Notes: generated by a model from the sequence alone, not told the origin. 64,000 bases of DNA from Garcia nutans (GCA_947685225.1 CANTUV010000011.1:66080501-66144500), one strand, 5' to 3'; positions 49,470 through 60,841 are shown, counted from the first letter of the stretch. Translations and numbers: made by a program.

Positions 49470-51106
49470 TTTCCATTCACAATATTTATTAAAAACATCA
49501 TTTTATTTTTCAGAAAATATATCCAGACTTTCCTAGAAAAATCATCTATGAATGTGACAAAGTACTGTGATCCAGACAATGACATAGGTATGTTAGGTGA
49601 CCCCCAAAGATCACTGTGAATATATTCTAAACATTCCTTAGCTCTATACTTGGCAAAACCAAAGCTGTGTCTATGTGTTTTTCCCATTACACAACTCTCA
49701 CAGGTATTTGGTTTGTCAAACTCATTTATGTCTAATGCCCCTTGTTTATAGAGTTTTTCCAGCCCATTAAAGCCAATGTGGCCTAACCTCCTATGCCACA
49801 GAATGGTGGAGTTGCAACTGGACTCAGTGTTGGCTGCAACATCAGTTACTGATGATGCTTCTAGATGATATAACCTGTTTATTCTTTTACCCTTCATAAT
49901 ACACCTATTCCCTTTAAAGACATTTAGAAATCCATCTCTGCCTATATGATATAAGCCCAATTCTTCTAAATATCCTAAGGAAATAAGATTTCTCTTCAAA
50001 TCAGGTATATGTCTGACCTGTGTTAGCTCAACCAGTTTACCATCCCACATTGACAATCTAACAGAGCCAATACCTAACACTTTACATGAAGTATCATTTC
50101 CCATTAACACATTAGTACCAGCCAAATCATGATAGTGTGTGAACCAATGCCTATGTGGAGTCATATGAAAAGAACAAGCTGAGTCTAGGATCCAAACATC
50201 AGTATTCCTATTGTCAGTAACAGTTAGAGCTTCAATATCATCAACCTGTGTTGATGAATTTGCTGCTCCAGACTCATTATTGTTATTCTGTTCTATCTTT
50301 TTTAATCTCTCTCTACAAAACCTTCTAATATGACTCTTTTTCTTACAATAGTAGCATGTTCTATCAAATTTGCTAGTGTTATTTGTGTTTTGACTACTAA
50401 ACTTGTCAGACTGTGTAGAATTGTTATTAGAGTGATGTGATTGACTATTATCTTGAGATTTAAATTTAATTCTTTTCTTTTTTCCTTTAGATTTTTCTTT
50501 AACATACAAACCCTCAGTACTGGTTTTCTGTTTATTAACAGTTTTAATCTCCAATTCTCTTAGCTTAAGGGCATTCATCACATCATCCACAGTGAGCTTA
50601 TCCCTACCATATTTAAGAGCATCTTTCACATTTTGGTAGTTCTCAGAGATAGAATTAAGGAGGATAATCGTCTGATTTTCCCCACTTAATTCTTCCCCTG
50701 CATCAGCAAGTTCCAGAATTAATTTCTGAAAATTATCAAGGTTATCATCTATAGATTTTTTAGAGTCCATTTTAAAACTAAATATCTGTTCCTTTAAAAA
50801 AGCTATCCTGGACATAGACGTTACAGTATAGAGTTCATTCAATTTAGCCCAAAGATCAGGAGCAGTAGACTTACCCCTTACCTTTCTGAGTACTGAATCT
50901 GCAAGATTCAAAATAATTGTACTGTAAGCAAGATCCATCAGATCTTGCTTTGCAATATCATCAAGGTTTGCAGGAAGTGCTTCCAGACCATCCAGTGCCC
51001 TTTTACACTTCTGTTGAATGAGTATGGCTAACATCTTTTCTTTCCAGATGGCGAAATCCCCCTTTCCGTCGAATTTTTCGACGTTGATCTTAGTGATAGA
51101 CATCAC
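49463..51106 (-). CDS. Copia B gag, protease and start of integrase
   Basis: 547 codons from ATG 51106. Gag (UBN2-type, about residues 1-200, with WKEKMLAIL and LADSVLRKVRGK) is followed by a CCHC zinc knuckle near residue 250 (CYYCKKKSHIRRFC, where the usual Gly is replaced by Ser). The protease region WILDSACSFHMTP has the catalytic DSA-type Asp near residue 307. GAG-pre-integrase (LWHRRLGHIGFNGLEKLY) and the first Asp of integrase (HSDLWG) follow. The frame ends at a TAG created by a one-base loss just after FLKNK (about 49500). The remainder of integrase continues in another frame at 49469. Gag and protease could still be translated. Confidence 0.92.
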   Translation of the reverse strand: MMSITKINVEKFDGKGDFAIWKEKMLAILIQQKCKRALDGLEALPANLDDIAKQDLMDLAYSTIILNLADSVLRKVRGKSTAPDLWAKLNELYTVTSMSRIAFLKEQIFSFKMDSKKSIDDNLDNFQKLILELADAGEELSGENQTIILLNSISENYQNVKDALKYGRDKLTVDDVMNALKLRELEIKTVNKQKTSTEGLYVKEKSKGKKKRIKFKSQDNSQSHHSNNNSTQSDKFSSQNTNNTSKFDRTCYYCKKKSHIRRFCRERLKKIEQNNNNESGAANSSTQVDDIEALTVTDNRNTDVWILDSACSFHMTPHRHWFTHYHDLAGTNVLMGNDTSCKVLGIGSVRLSMWDGKLVELTQVRHIPDLKRNLISLGYLEELGLYHIGRDGFLNVFKGNRCIMKGKRINRLYHLEASSVTDVAANTESSCNSTILWHRRLGHIGFNGLEKLYKQGALDINEFDKPNTCESCVMGKTHRHSFGFAKYRAKECLEYIHSDLWGSPNIPMSLSGSQYFVTFIDDFSRKVWIYFLKNKMMFLINIVNGKC

Positions 51107-51379
51107 TCTTCTGTTTTTAGGGTTTCAGAGCGATTTAGTTTATTCTTTTCTTCCTTCGATTAGACCTGAAACAACAAAACAGTAATCAACAGATCTATCG
51201 CAGTAAATAACAAGAAAAAGAAAAAACAGAAATCGAGATTAAAAAATAATTTCTCGGTTGAACCAGAGAAGAACAGAAAACCCTAGAAGTCAGAGAAGAA
51301 GAAAAAAACTTGTCAAAACAGAAAAGTGTTTAAACAAAAAACAAGGAGAGATACAACCTGAGTCACCGAAATCGCGATC

Positions 51380-51391
51380 GCTCTGATACCA
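51380..51391 (-). other. Copia B primer binding site
   Basis: The minus strand reads TGGTATCAGAGC one base inside the 5' LTR, an exact match to the usual initiator tRNA-Met complementary site of plant copia elements. Confidence 0.9.
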
Positions 51392-51392
51392 C

Positions 51393-51881
51393 TGTTACGA
51401 TTTCAAGCTCAGATTTCAGAACCAGAAAGAAAGAAAACACAAAAAACACAACACATCAGATTTACTTGGTTCGGCTTTCACAAAGAAATCCTACATCCAA
51501 GGAGGAGGAGATCCTCAGTCGATCAATCCACTAATCAGAATCAAAGATTACAGATGACAGATTACAGCCTCTCAAAACAACCCTTTTCTCACAGATCAAC
51601 ATTTTTTCACTCTTAATCACTCACAGAACAAGATGATAACACACTTGTAACAGGTTATTTACAAGAAACAGCAAAGATCGATCAAACCCTAGCAGAGCAG
51701 AAATAATCGCGCCGCTGGAGAGAGAAAATGTAGAAACAGAAAGGAAAAAATCTCTGTTACCCTAACCCTTAACAGCAGTATATATACTAAGTACCATTAC
51801 CGAGTTTAACCCTAAACAAAAACGGTGCATTTCACTTAGTCCAGCAAAAGTCAAGTCAAATTACAGAGTCAAACATCCACA
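51393..51881 (-). repeat. Copia B 5' LTR
   Basis: The full-length partner of the 3' LTR, with the TATA box GTATATATAC on the minus strand at about 51778-51787, expected to start the genomic transcript. Confidence 0.93.
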
Positions 51882-51886
51882 TAGAA

Positions 51887-54008
51887 CGCATCCAATTTTT
51901 GTAGCAAACAGCCTTCATTATGCAAATGGCTCAGGCATTTTGTTTGCAGTAGAGAGATTTTGTGCAGATAGGATAGCAAATTTTGATATGGATTTTTATT
52001 TTTTTCCGAGTAATTAGTAGGCTTTGTGAGAGATACTTTTTTTTTTCTAACCATTGGAGACCCACATTTTATAGTAATGCGTGATTTGGAGAGCCATTGG
52101 CATTGATTAATATTTGAGAGTATGCATGCTGGTCTTGATATAATGATTAACTGATAGTTATTAATCATTTTAAAATTTTTTGGGACATAGCTATCGACTT
52201 AGAAGGCCTAATGAAGATAAATTCTGTTGTCTAACAGATGTTTCTTGTCTAAAAGTGATGATGAAGCTATTAGGGTGGCAAAAATTTGCCATCTGTCCTT
52301 AACCTGCATATATAGTTCAGTACCCATTACTGCATATGTATCACCCACCCTGCAGTAGATGCCCCATTTTTATTTATTTATTTACTTTGGGTGTCACTAT
52401 ATAATCTAGGTTGTCATTAATCCAAATAAGACCAAGTTGATTTCAACAGGTTGAGTTTAGCTCTCAAAAATGGTCTAGTTTGGTCTGGACAAAAAAAAAT
52501 ATATTTTGATTTATGGTTTCGGATTGGTTTCCAAATTTTTTAAGAAGAATAACAGACCATAAACCAACTTACACATATGCTCATTTTTATGTTTACATGT
52601 CAAATTAAGTGGTCTTTTACCGTAAATCTATGTTAATTAATGTATCATATACGTTGTTCAAAATTTGATTCTAAGTTATGAGCTGCTGTTTTAGAAAGTT
52701 TGTTCAACTTAGTTTATCTTTGTTATGGACTATTTAATTGTTAACCTAAAAATAGTTATAAACTGTCATATTTCAATTTGGTTAGGTTCATCCGGTTTGC
52801 TTTTCATCAAGGTAGATTATCCGCGGACGTTCCTAGTCCTTATCTCTATTGACTCTTGCTTTCACCGAGTCCTTATTTAATTTTTATTGTCTCGCCTTTA
52901 TGCTCAAGTCACGTCATAGATAAACTAAGCTTGGGATGGAAACAGGAGTGGACAAAATTTGATTCACCAATCCAATTTTTAATTAATTGATCAAAAATTT
53001 AATTTAATTAACTAAATTTAAAATAGTTTGATAAAAAAATTTATATAAATTTAGTTTTCAGTTTGATTAACAGTTAACCAATTCAGTTCGGTTGATTAAT
53101 CGTTAACCGAATTTTTTTTAAAAATTTTTTAGTTATTATTTTTTGTTTAATTTTTAAATTATATTAATTTTTTAATATAAATATAAATTTTTATTATAAA
53201 ATAAAGTTATTTTTTAATTTTTTTAATAAATTTTTTTAGTTATTTAATTATATTAATTTTTTTAAATAAAATTTTTATTATAAAATTTTTAAAAAAATTA
53301 ACCGAACTGATCGATTTGATTTGATTAATTAACTAAATCGATCAAAATAAAAATTCAGTCGATTCAATTAAAAGATTTTAAAAAATTTAATTTGATTAAC
53401 TAGTCGATTCGATCAATTAATTAATCAAATCGGCCGATAATTATCCCTAAATCAAAAGCCTTATCCTCTAAATTAGATAAAAAAAAATGCCTTTTTGAAT
53501 GTATAGATAAGATGCCTTTTTTTTTTTTTCTAAAAATCTTCCTATTAATTTATTGAAGAAAGAAATTTTTTTTTATTTCGTATGTTTCTCCATTCTTATT
53601 CGTTTAGTAGTATAAATATAGAATTAATCGTGTTTGGAACGTAGCTTGAAAATTTCTTTTTCTCTCTCTAATAATGTATTCAGTACAATTTAAATTTTTA
53701 TTTTCTTCCACTTAATTATATTTTAATTAACTGAACTATCCCTATTGAATAATAACCCCTTTTTTTATTAGCCTTCGAAATGTTATATGCTATCGCATAA
53801 CATCTTTGAAATCATAGACGTGGTTCTACTTTTCTTAACAAAAAATACTATTGTGGCTTTTTACTCAAATTCTGCTAAAGTCAGGTTCATCATTTTTTGC
53901 CTTTTCTTCGAGTAGATTATTTTTCACAAAAAAAAAAAAAGAATGATGAATGCAGGACTAGGTGTCATCATGGATAAGAATAAATAGCACCGAACAACGA
54001 TGTTGCAG
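51887..54008. other. Spacer with no identified gene
   Basis: Flank of Copia B followed by AT-rich DNA. 52925-53450 has many cgattaattaac / gttaaccgaa words on both strands, suggesting an old AT-rich transposon with inverted internal repeats. A small coding-like segment near 51950-52000 (plus strand, after a TTTGCAG acceptor) is too short to call. Confidence 0.35.
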
Positions 54009-54250
54009 AGGAAGTAACAAGGGAGTCGCTTATTGCTATCTCTTACTCTGTTCCAGAAAATAATACCCTGTTAGAAAATTTAGAAAGTGAGCTCGCTGTT
54101 GAAGGTGGTTGCGATAGAGCAGACAAGTATAGGTCTGAGTTGATCTCCATATCCCATTCACAGTCACCGGGTATCCAGGGCTTACCAGCTGCTACACTTG
54201 GAGAACTAGGGTCGGCATGGACAGTAGCCCCCATTTCAAATTCCTTTTAA
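54009..54250 (+). CDS. Possible terminal exon of an unrecognised gene
   Basis: After a good acceptor (gatgttgcag, ending 54008) an open frame of about 80 codons runs to TAA at 54248-54250. It reads EEVTRESLIAISYSVPENNT, then LLENLESELAVEGGCDRADK, with the C-terminus APISNSF. The composition is codon-like, acidic and hydrophilic, and stands out from the AT-rich surroundings. I do not recognise the family. Upstream exons were not found with confidence; an ATG-bearing island at about 46035 is a candidate start, which would put Copia B in an intron. It may instead be a gene remnant. Confidence 0.4.
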
Positions 54251-54633
54251 CAATTATTTTTTTTTCTGGGAAGAAACTGTTAAATGACTACTTGTGAAGT
54301 TGTAAATATATCCGGGTGCTAATGCTTTACTATGGAGGGACTTATAATCTGTGTAATGTGGTCTTCTTTAATTGGACCGTATGACAACCATGAAACCTGT
54401 GCTGTAATGTAAGAAATTTGTTTAGTCAGCTCTTCTATTTTGTTGTTATCGGAAAATTCTTTAATCTTGGTAACACTAAATTATATTTGGGTGAGAATTA
54501 TTTCAGTTGGGGAACAAAATTAATACATATATCAATTTATTTATTTAATTATTTAATTAAATGATTGCCTTTTTAAATGATTGCTTTTTTATTTAGAAAA
54601 ATGATATAAGATATATATATATATATATATATA
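54251..54633. other. Spacer, possible 3' UTR
   Basis: The first half could be the 3' UTR of the exon ending at 54250. It ends in an (AT)n run at about 54612-54634. Confidence 0.4.
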
Positions 54634-57500
54634 TGATTTTACCCTCATTTTACCGAGCTCGTATACCGATTATAGTGTCCGATCTTTCTTATTATTGGGC
54701 TGTCAGCAGCACAATAAGCCTCGATTTCGGATATTTTCTGTCCCACCGAGCTCCTGATCATCACCCGACAGTCTATCGACATACCTGCAAATTATGCTAA
54801 CATGAGCCAGACCTTGTGGTCCCAACACATCCACAAATTATGCTGACATGGGCCAGACTCTATCTCCATGTATCAACTATAAAAAGGAGGTTAATCCCCT
54901 TACAGATAAATGATTCATATTCTCTCTCTCTCTTATTCTCTTTTTACTCAGAGTGACCGACCTCTGATTTAGACATCAGAGCCTTTTTTCGAAAAGTCTG
55001 ATCCCCCTTCTCTTGTTTTGCAGGTAGGAGAGCTATAAAAATAACAATGCATACTTAAGCTACCGAGCTAGGACAACCTCTTGAGGAAGCCTCGTCATCA
55101 TTAGTGAGGTGAGCGTGGACATGCTATTCCCTAGTAGAGGCAATGAAACCTTAAATACGTCCCACAGCTCTTGTAAGGAGCACTCTGACAGTGATTGCCT
55201 TTCTCATTTTATACAACAATAATTTCGCGTACAAGTTTCTTACATCACACTATTACAACAAATTTATATAGCACTTGTGTATAATAAATTCAATCTATAA
55301 TATTCAATGCATCGAGTTTTAGAGCTCTCTGATCATGCACTAAGCTTCAAATGCTACCCGCCATTTACTTCGTGCATCAATTTAATATTACCGAGCTATC
55401 TAACGCTTGTTCACATACTGAATTTTTTTTATCAATGATTTGTATAATGTTTCGCTTATCCCAAACTACTATAATGAATATGTTCTAGTGCAATCACGTA
55501 CCAAAGTTATAACACAGTCTTATTCTGAGTTTTTGAAGCTCTCTAATGCACACAAAAATTTTACATAAATTGTACAGCTTAGCGTACTTCGCAATCAGAG
55601 CTTCGAAGTGCCTCAGTTGCATATAAGTTGTCTATATGCCTTAGTTGCACAATAATTATAGCTCCTCGTGCCTTACACACTGAGCATATCAGTGTTTTAG
55701 TAGCACAATAATTACAGCTCATTGTGCCTCGCACACCGAGCTTACCAGTGCCTCAGTCACAATGATTTTAATCACAAATGGCTCACTGTACCTCACACAC
55801 TGAGCTCTACAGCGCAAAGTCACTCAAATATTAAACAGCTCAACCTTGCTCCTTAATTACATTCAGCTCAACGTGCTTCGTACACTGAGCCTTAAAGCTC
55901 CCTGGCCGCACAATCAATTACTATTCTTTGCATTGCAGCAGGAAGCAACATTACAAACTCAAAACACATTACATTAAATGTACCGAGCTCACTATGTACA
56001 AACAAGCTTATTAAACAATGAAGTATGTTAAACCGAGCTTACCAGTGCCTCAGTCACAATGATTTTAATCACAAATGGCTCACTGTACCTCACACACTGA
56101 GCTCTGCAGCGCAAAGTCACTCAAATATCAAACAGCTCAACCTTGCTCCTTAATTATATTCAGCTCAACGTGCTTCGTACACTGAGCCTTAAAGCTCCCT
56201 GGCCGCACAATCAATTACTATTCTTTGCATTGCAGCAGGAAGCAACATTACAAACTCAAAACACATTACATTAAATGTACCGAGCTCACTATGTACAAAC
56301 AAGCTTATTAAACAATGAAGTATGTTAAACCGAGCCATAAGGATCTTTTAATTTATCATATCGCGCTATCTCGCATGTTAATTTTATTTTATAGATCATG
56401 TCAAACTGTGTAGTGTACTTGTGCACTCCAAATTTGTGTTATTCGTGTATATGTGGTAGTGCCCTTGAGCACATTGCCCTTTTCATGTTCATTTCATAAC
56501 TGTATGTTAATATTATTTGATTATGTCTATAATACTGAACTATTGTGGCGTTGTCTTGCGCATTGATCTCCTTGTAGCACCTGTGTGTGTAGTTTCTTGC
56601 AACCTCTTGTCGAGGGCAATATGTCTATATTTTATCCGAGCATCAATGTTTTAACTGTAAAAATTATATTTATTTTTCTCGCTTATAAATTTGGGGGCAC
56701 CTTTTGTACTGACATTTTTTATGTTTATTCCCAAGCTCTCATTCTTTTGTAAATGTAAGTCTGATCCTAAGAACCTACGCCAGCACGACATGAAAACTGC
56801 CTGACATGCATGTCGAGTTAATGAAGGGGGGCACTATTATTCCTAATTGCCAAACATTGACTACTCCAACATTCGCCAAAGCATCAAGTTCATAAAAAGC
56901 TCACACCGAGCCACGATCAAGCCAATAGCTTAGGCAAAGGATCTACAAAGAAAAGAGAAGCCAAAAATCCTTTCTAGGCTGAAGAGCTTATGTGGAGCCA
57001 TATGAATCAAGAACATGAACTTAAGCAGCCCTTCCCAAGCCATAAAGATGCTGGAGCAGCTCTTCACTGAGCCATGCTCAGGCAATTGGTCACTCTATAT
57101 GACCACAGTAGATCACCTCGAGCAGGTAAGCGCTTTGTAATTTCAGCAGGTTATTTTTATTTCTTAGGCTATTAAAACTGTTCGCACACGATGTATGAAT
57201 TCATGTTATAGTAAAGCATGTCATGAGGTTTGGGTAGTTAACCCACCCTACTTACCGAACTACTCGATTTTTGAAAGCTCGATCGAGCTCCCTGCATTTG
57301 GCTGCACCCAAAGTACATTGTAATAACAAGTGCCCAAGTGCGCATTGTGGTTCGAGCACATTGTTGCTAAGCCACATTATAATAATTGCATACTCGTTCA
57401 CACACTGTGACCGAGTAAGATTGAATAAAGTCCATAAACAAATCAACACAACACAACACGAAGCATTTGTGACATCATCATATAAAGTTTGATTTTTTAC
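54634..57500. mobile_element. Long LTR-like sequence, copy 1 (solo LTR or remnant)
   Basis: Starts tgattttaccctcatttta and aligns by eye with the sequence beginning at 61448. Shared blocks include taccgag...ttatagtgtccgatc, ttttgcaggtaggagagcta, gctaggacaacc...tgag, catcattagtgaggtgagcg and gacatgctattccctag. The word accgagctc recurs many times. No coding frame is attached, so it may be a solo LTR or a terminally deleted element. It includes a recent 297-bp tandem duplication. The right boundary is uncertain (57.2-57.5 kb). Confidence 0.55.
55736..56329. repeat. 297-bp tandem duplication inside LTR-like copy 1
   Basis: Units 55736-56032 and 56033-56329, both starting ccgagcttaccagtgcctca, differ at about three positions by eye, so the duplication is recent. 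A third partial start (ccgag) follows at 56330. Confidence 0.92.
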
Positions 57501-57545
57501 CAAGCCTCAAAGTTCATTCAAACAACATATCACATAAAAGAATAT

Positions 57546-57785
57546 AAGCAATAAAATATACTTATAAAATTGCGGGGTAGAGTGGTGGCAGAGGCTGCTC
57601 AATGATTTTACAAGCCTTAAGCCAAATTTAAAATTGAGGCCTTTTAATTTTTTTTAAATAAAATTAATAAAAAAATATTTTTTCCTCTCTTTTTTTTTTA
57701 TAAAATTTGAATAACCAATTTCATATTTTCTAGTTGATATATTTAAATTTTTATGAATTACAAGCAATAAAATATACTTATAAAA
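57546..57785. repeat. Insert flanked by a 24-bp direct repeat
   Basis: The 24-base word starting aagcaataaaatatac occurs at 57546-57569 and 57762-57785. The 192 bases between begin ttgcggggtagagtggtggc, foreign-looking in composition. A long target-site duplication or local slippage could both produce this. No A tail is present. Confidence 0.55.
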
Positions 57786-58740
57786 ATATAAAATTAGAAA
57801 ATTAAAAAACAATGCAAAGGATAAGTAAAAATTTAGAATAATAGAATATGATTATGTTGATTGTAAAGGAACTTTCTTTACAAAAATTCTCTATTTTTTT
57901 TGCCTTGTGACTTAAGTGAAAAGACACCAAATGCATATATGTAAAATAGAAACTTAAAATATTTAAGAGAAAAATGAGAGCAATTAAAGTGATAGAAAGA
58001 TAAGAGTAAATGCCTAAAATAAAATATTTAAATTTATTTAACAAAGTTAACGTTAAAATATATCAAAATAAAAAAATTAACCTTAAAAAGAGTTAATAAG
58101 GGAGAGAAATTTGGAGTTGCTAGATGTGATTATAGAGGGGTAACTACTAACTAGCCATTAATATAGATAACTTTTAAAATAAAATAAAATTATAAAATAA
58201 TTTCTTATATTATCTCAAAATTTTGGGAGCCTAAAGCAAATGTTTGCGTTGCTTTAGGCTTGAGACGGTTTATAAAAAATGCATATATATATATATAAAT
58301 GCAAGAATATTAATTGGGAATAAAAAAAGAAAGATGATACCACAGCAAAAGTTATTATGATTAGGGCGATAACTAGTTCTCTTAATTTATAAATTGACAT
58401 GTATATTTATCATTTTAGTTAGTTAATTAGAAAAAGAAATATTATCTGTGATGTTTTTTAGTGAATTATATCAATCATAAAGAATTATATTATGAAGGCG
58501 GCGATAAGAAAAACAATTAAGTTGTAACATTAGGGGATTTTGTAATTTGATACATATGGGAACAAATAGGAAACGCTTGAGAAAACGACAAATGAACAGG
58601 CATACTCTTCCCCCGACTCCAAAACCAGCCCCATATATATTTACCAATTCCAATTTCAGCAGCACCTTCCTTTTTCTTTCATCTCACCATCAATCTTTGT
58701 TTATTTATTTATTTCTTCTCTCAGTCGTTACTCGTTACTG
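57786..58740. other. AT-rich spacer upstream of the CYP88A relic
   Basis: Contains a GC-richer patch, gagcctaaagcaaatgtttg...gctttaggcttgag (58228-58265), an inverted pair typical of transposon ends. No gene seen. Confidence 0.4.
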
Positions 58741-58742
58741 TC

Positions 58743-58750
58743 TATATAAA
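58743..58750 (+). promoter_or_regulatory. TATA box of the former CYP88A gene
   Basis: TATATAAA about 106 bp upstream of the ATG at 58856, correctly placed for a plant promoter. Confidence 0.6.
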
Positions 58751-58855
58751 CACACAATCTCCATATCAGTCTCAGTACCTTCAAATACACTAGTACTGTG
58801 AGCAGAGTGATCAGAAATGAGTACCTTCTATAATATCCAATTATTATCAAGCTAT

Positions 58856-60400
58856 ATGGAGCTGGGTTCCATTTGGGTTATCCTAATTTCTCTAGTAGGA
58901 TTTTTGGAGGTGTAAATTGGATTTTAAAGAGAGTTAATTGGTGGCTTTATGAAACCAAACTCGGAGAAATGCAGTATTTGCTGCCTCCAGGCGATTTGGG
59001 CTGGCCTTTCATTGGCGATATGTGGTATTTCCTCAGAGCTTTCAAGTCCACTGATCCGGACGCTTTCATGCACAGCTTCATCACTAGGTCATTCCTCATA
59101 ATTTGTTTTATTTTAACTTGACGCTGCTCATCTCACCTATATTAAAAAAAATTAGATGACTTAATTAATAGATAATTTTTTTTTATAATTTACTCATTTT
59201 ATTTGTTATTTATACTAAATAATTATTAATTATTATAAAATAAAAAATTAAAATAGCTCTTATTTGAATTAAAATAATTATAATTTAAAAATATAAATAA
59301 TTAAATATAATATTATTAATTATAAAATATTTAAATAAAAATATAATAGTTAATTTATAATATAATTATAATCTAAATATATATCTTTATTATTTTGGGA
59401 CGAAGGAAGTAATATTTTATATTAAAACTTGTGATTTTTATTTTAAAACATATTAAAAGTAATAAATAAATTGAAAAATTTGTTTAGTGAATAATAAAAA
59501 TTTAATGTAAAAATTAAGAAATTAAAATATTCAATATAATTATATAATTTTATTTATATATTTTATAACATACTATCCATTGTTCTGTGGATAAACCTTA
59601 ATAATTTTTTATAATAATTAATTAATTTATTTGAAAAATCTTTTGCCATTTGTTGCTGAATGATGATCAGCCCAATCGGCACAGTCTCTTCTTCTATTTT
59701 CATCAGAAGCTGACAAAACATTGTCATGCTAGCAACAAAACGAAACCGCAATGTAGTATTACACTGCGTCCTCTGCTAATTTTGTCTCAAACTCTAATTT
59801 CTGTATTTTAAATGCATCCGTTATTTCAATTTTCAAGGCTGAGCCTATCTGAAATGCGAGTTACGTTCCTTACCGGCTGCAGAGTCCTTTTTTTTGGGGT
59901 GTGTTTTTGAACAAAAAGAGAAGAGAAGATAGAAGTTCAAACTTCGATTTGGCATCATAACAGGACAAAAGAGATTTATAGTGACAAAATTATGAAAAGT
60001 CTCATAGATAATGTTTATGGTGGAGGGCCATTATGTCTTGGGAATATTTGGGATTTCGGAGTCGAGGTAGAGCTAGGACGTTTCTGTTGGATGGGCTATA
60101 TATATCTTTATTTGCTCATGCCACTATATATATATTTATATATTTAATTTTGTAGACCAGCAGGAGGAAAGTGAATTAATAGCTGAGCTATAAAAAATTA
60201 AGCACTTGGCTATAAAGTTTTATTTGGTCAGCAGCATGTTATATTTGAAACAGAAAAAAATTAATTAAATAGAAAGATATATATGAAAATGAATGGGTTT
60301 TATACAAATTAAATATTTATTAATTTGTTTGTGAATTAAATGGAATGAGAATTGAGAATGAATGAATGAATGTAGATACGGAGAAGTTGGGATGTACAAG
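58856..60400 (+). pseudogene. CYP88A (ent-kaurenoic acid oxidase) remnant
   Basis: CYP88A P450s carry out the three-step oxidation of ent-kaurenoic acid to GA12 in the endoplasmic reticulum, in gibberellin synthesis. Exon 1 (58856-59087) starts MELGSIWVILISLVGFL, the membrane anchor, but loses one base near 58908: the frame then hits TAA, while the next frame continues with VNWILKRVNWWLYETKLGEM, LLPPGDLGWPFIGDMWYFLR and AFKSTDPDAFMHSFITR. PPGDLGWPFIG is the CYP88A proline-rich hinge. A donor AG|GTCATT and a 1.3-kb AT-rich intron follow, then the acceptor TGTAG and the first 25 bases of exon 2 (60376-60400, YGEVGMYK). There the frame is cut off by an inserted element. The rest of the gene (heme-binding Cys region, ExxR) is not seen downstream. 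Frameshift plus truncation make it a pseudogene. Confidence 0.85.
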
Positions 60401-60619
60401 TAGGGGCGAAGCCAGATTTTTTAGTGAAAGAGGGCAAAATAAAAATACATATATATATATATTAAAAATAATATAAATTTAAAGAGAGGCAATATAATAA
60501 AAATACCATATATATATTAAAAATAATATAAATACCATATATAAATACATGTATATAAAAAAAATTTCAAAAAAGAAGGGGGCAACTGCCCCCTTCAAAT
60601 ACACGGAGCCTCGCCAGTG
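60401..60619. mobile_element. MITE-like insert that interrupts CYP88A exon 2
   Basis: Begins taggggcgaagccagatttt directly after the AAG codon of exon 2 and ends cggagcctcgccagtg. The ends form a short imperfect inverted repeat (ggcgaagcc against ggcgaggct). An inner hairpin gggggcaactgccccc lies at about 60580-60595. The middle contains two copies of a taccatatatatattaaaaa unit. This sequence type is common in plant genomes as a non-autonomous DNA transposon. A target duplication was not found. Confidence 0.55.
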
Positions 60620-60708
60620 AACCTCTCCATCCCCGGTAGTAGTGATTTGGGTCTGTTTGGACGCATTAACATATGAATACAATCTTGTACCAAATACAAC
60701 AGGCAATT

Positions 60709-60824
60709 AACTATCAAGGCATTACCTGGTAGCTAAAAATATGTATTATTTCTATTTAGATCTCGGATTCGAGTCTCTTAGGTATTCTCCCTTTTCATAT
60801 ATGTAATTTATCAAAAAATAAAAA
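60709..60824 (+). mobile_element. SINE-like retroposon
   Basis: A 17-bp perfect direct repeat, aaatacaacaggcaatt, at 60692-60708 and 60825-60841 encloses 116 bases that end in an A-rich tail (tcaaaaaataaaa). The insert contains ggattcgagtctc, close to a pol III B box (GGTTCGANTCC). The A-box half is weak, so the copy may be 5'-truncated or a diverged family. Confidence 0.7.
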
Positions 60825-60841
60825 AAATACAACAGGCAATT

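Larger units (their letters stand above)
46486..51881 (-). mobile_element. Copia element B, nearly intact
   Basis: A 5.4-kb Ty1/copia retrotransposon in minus orientation with two 489-bp LTRs (46486-46974 and 51393-51881), both starting tg and ending ca, and a 5-bp target duplication tagaa at 46481-46485 and 51882-51886. The LTRs differ at about 11 positions by eye (about 2%), so it is younger than Copia A. It carries a complete gag-pol region with a single visible frameshift. It retains a tRNA-Met primer site and a purine-rich tract (AGGTGGAGATA on the minus strand) next to the 3' LTR. Confidence 0.95.

Noticed and set aside
54043..54234. Minus-strand frame starting MGATVHADPSSPSVAAGKPW.
   Set aside because: The plus-strand frame over the same bases has a splice acceptor and a natural stop and is the better coding candidate.
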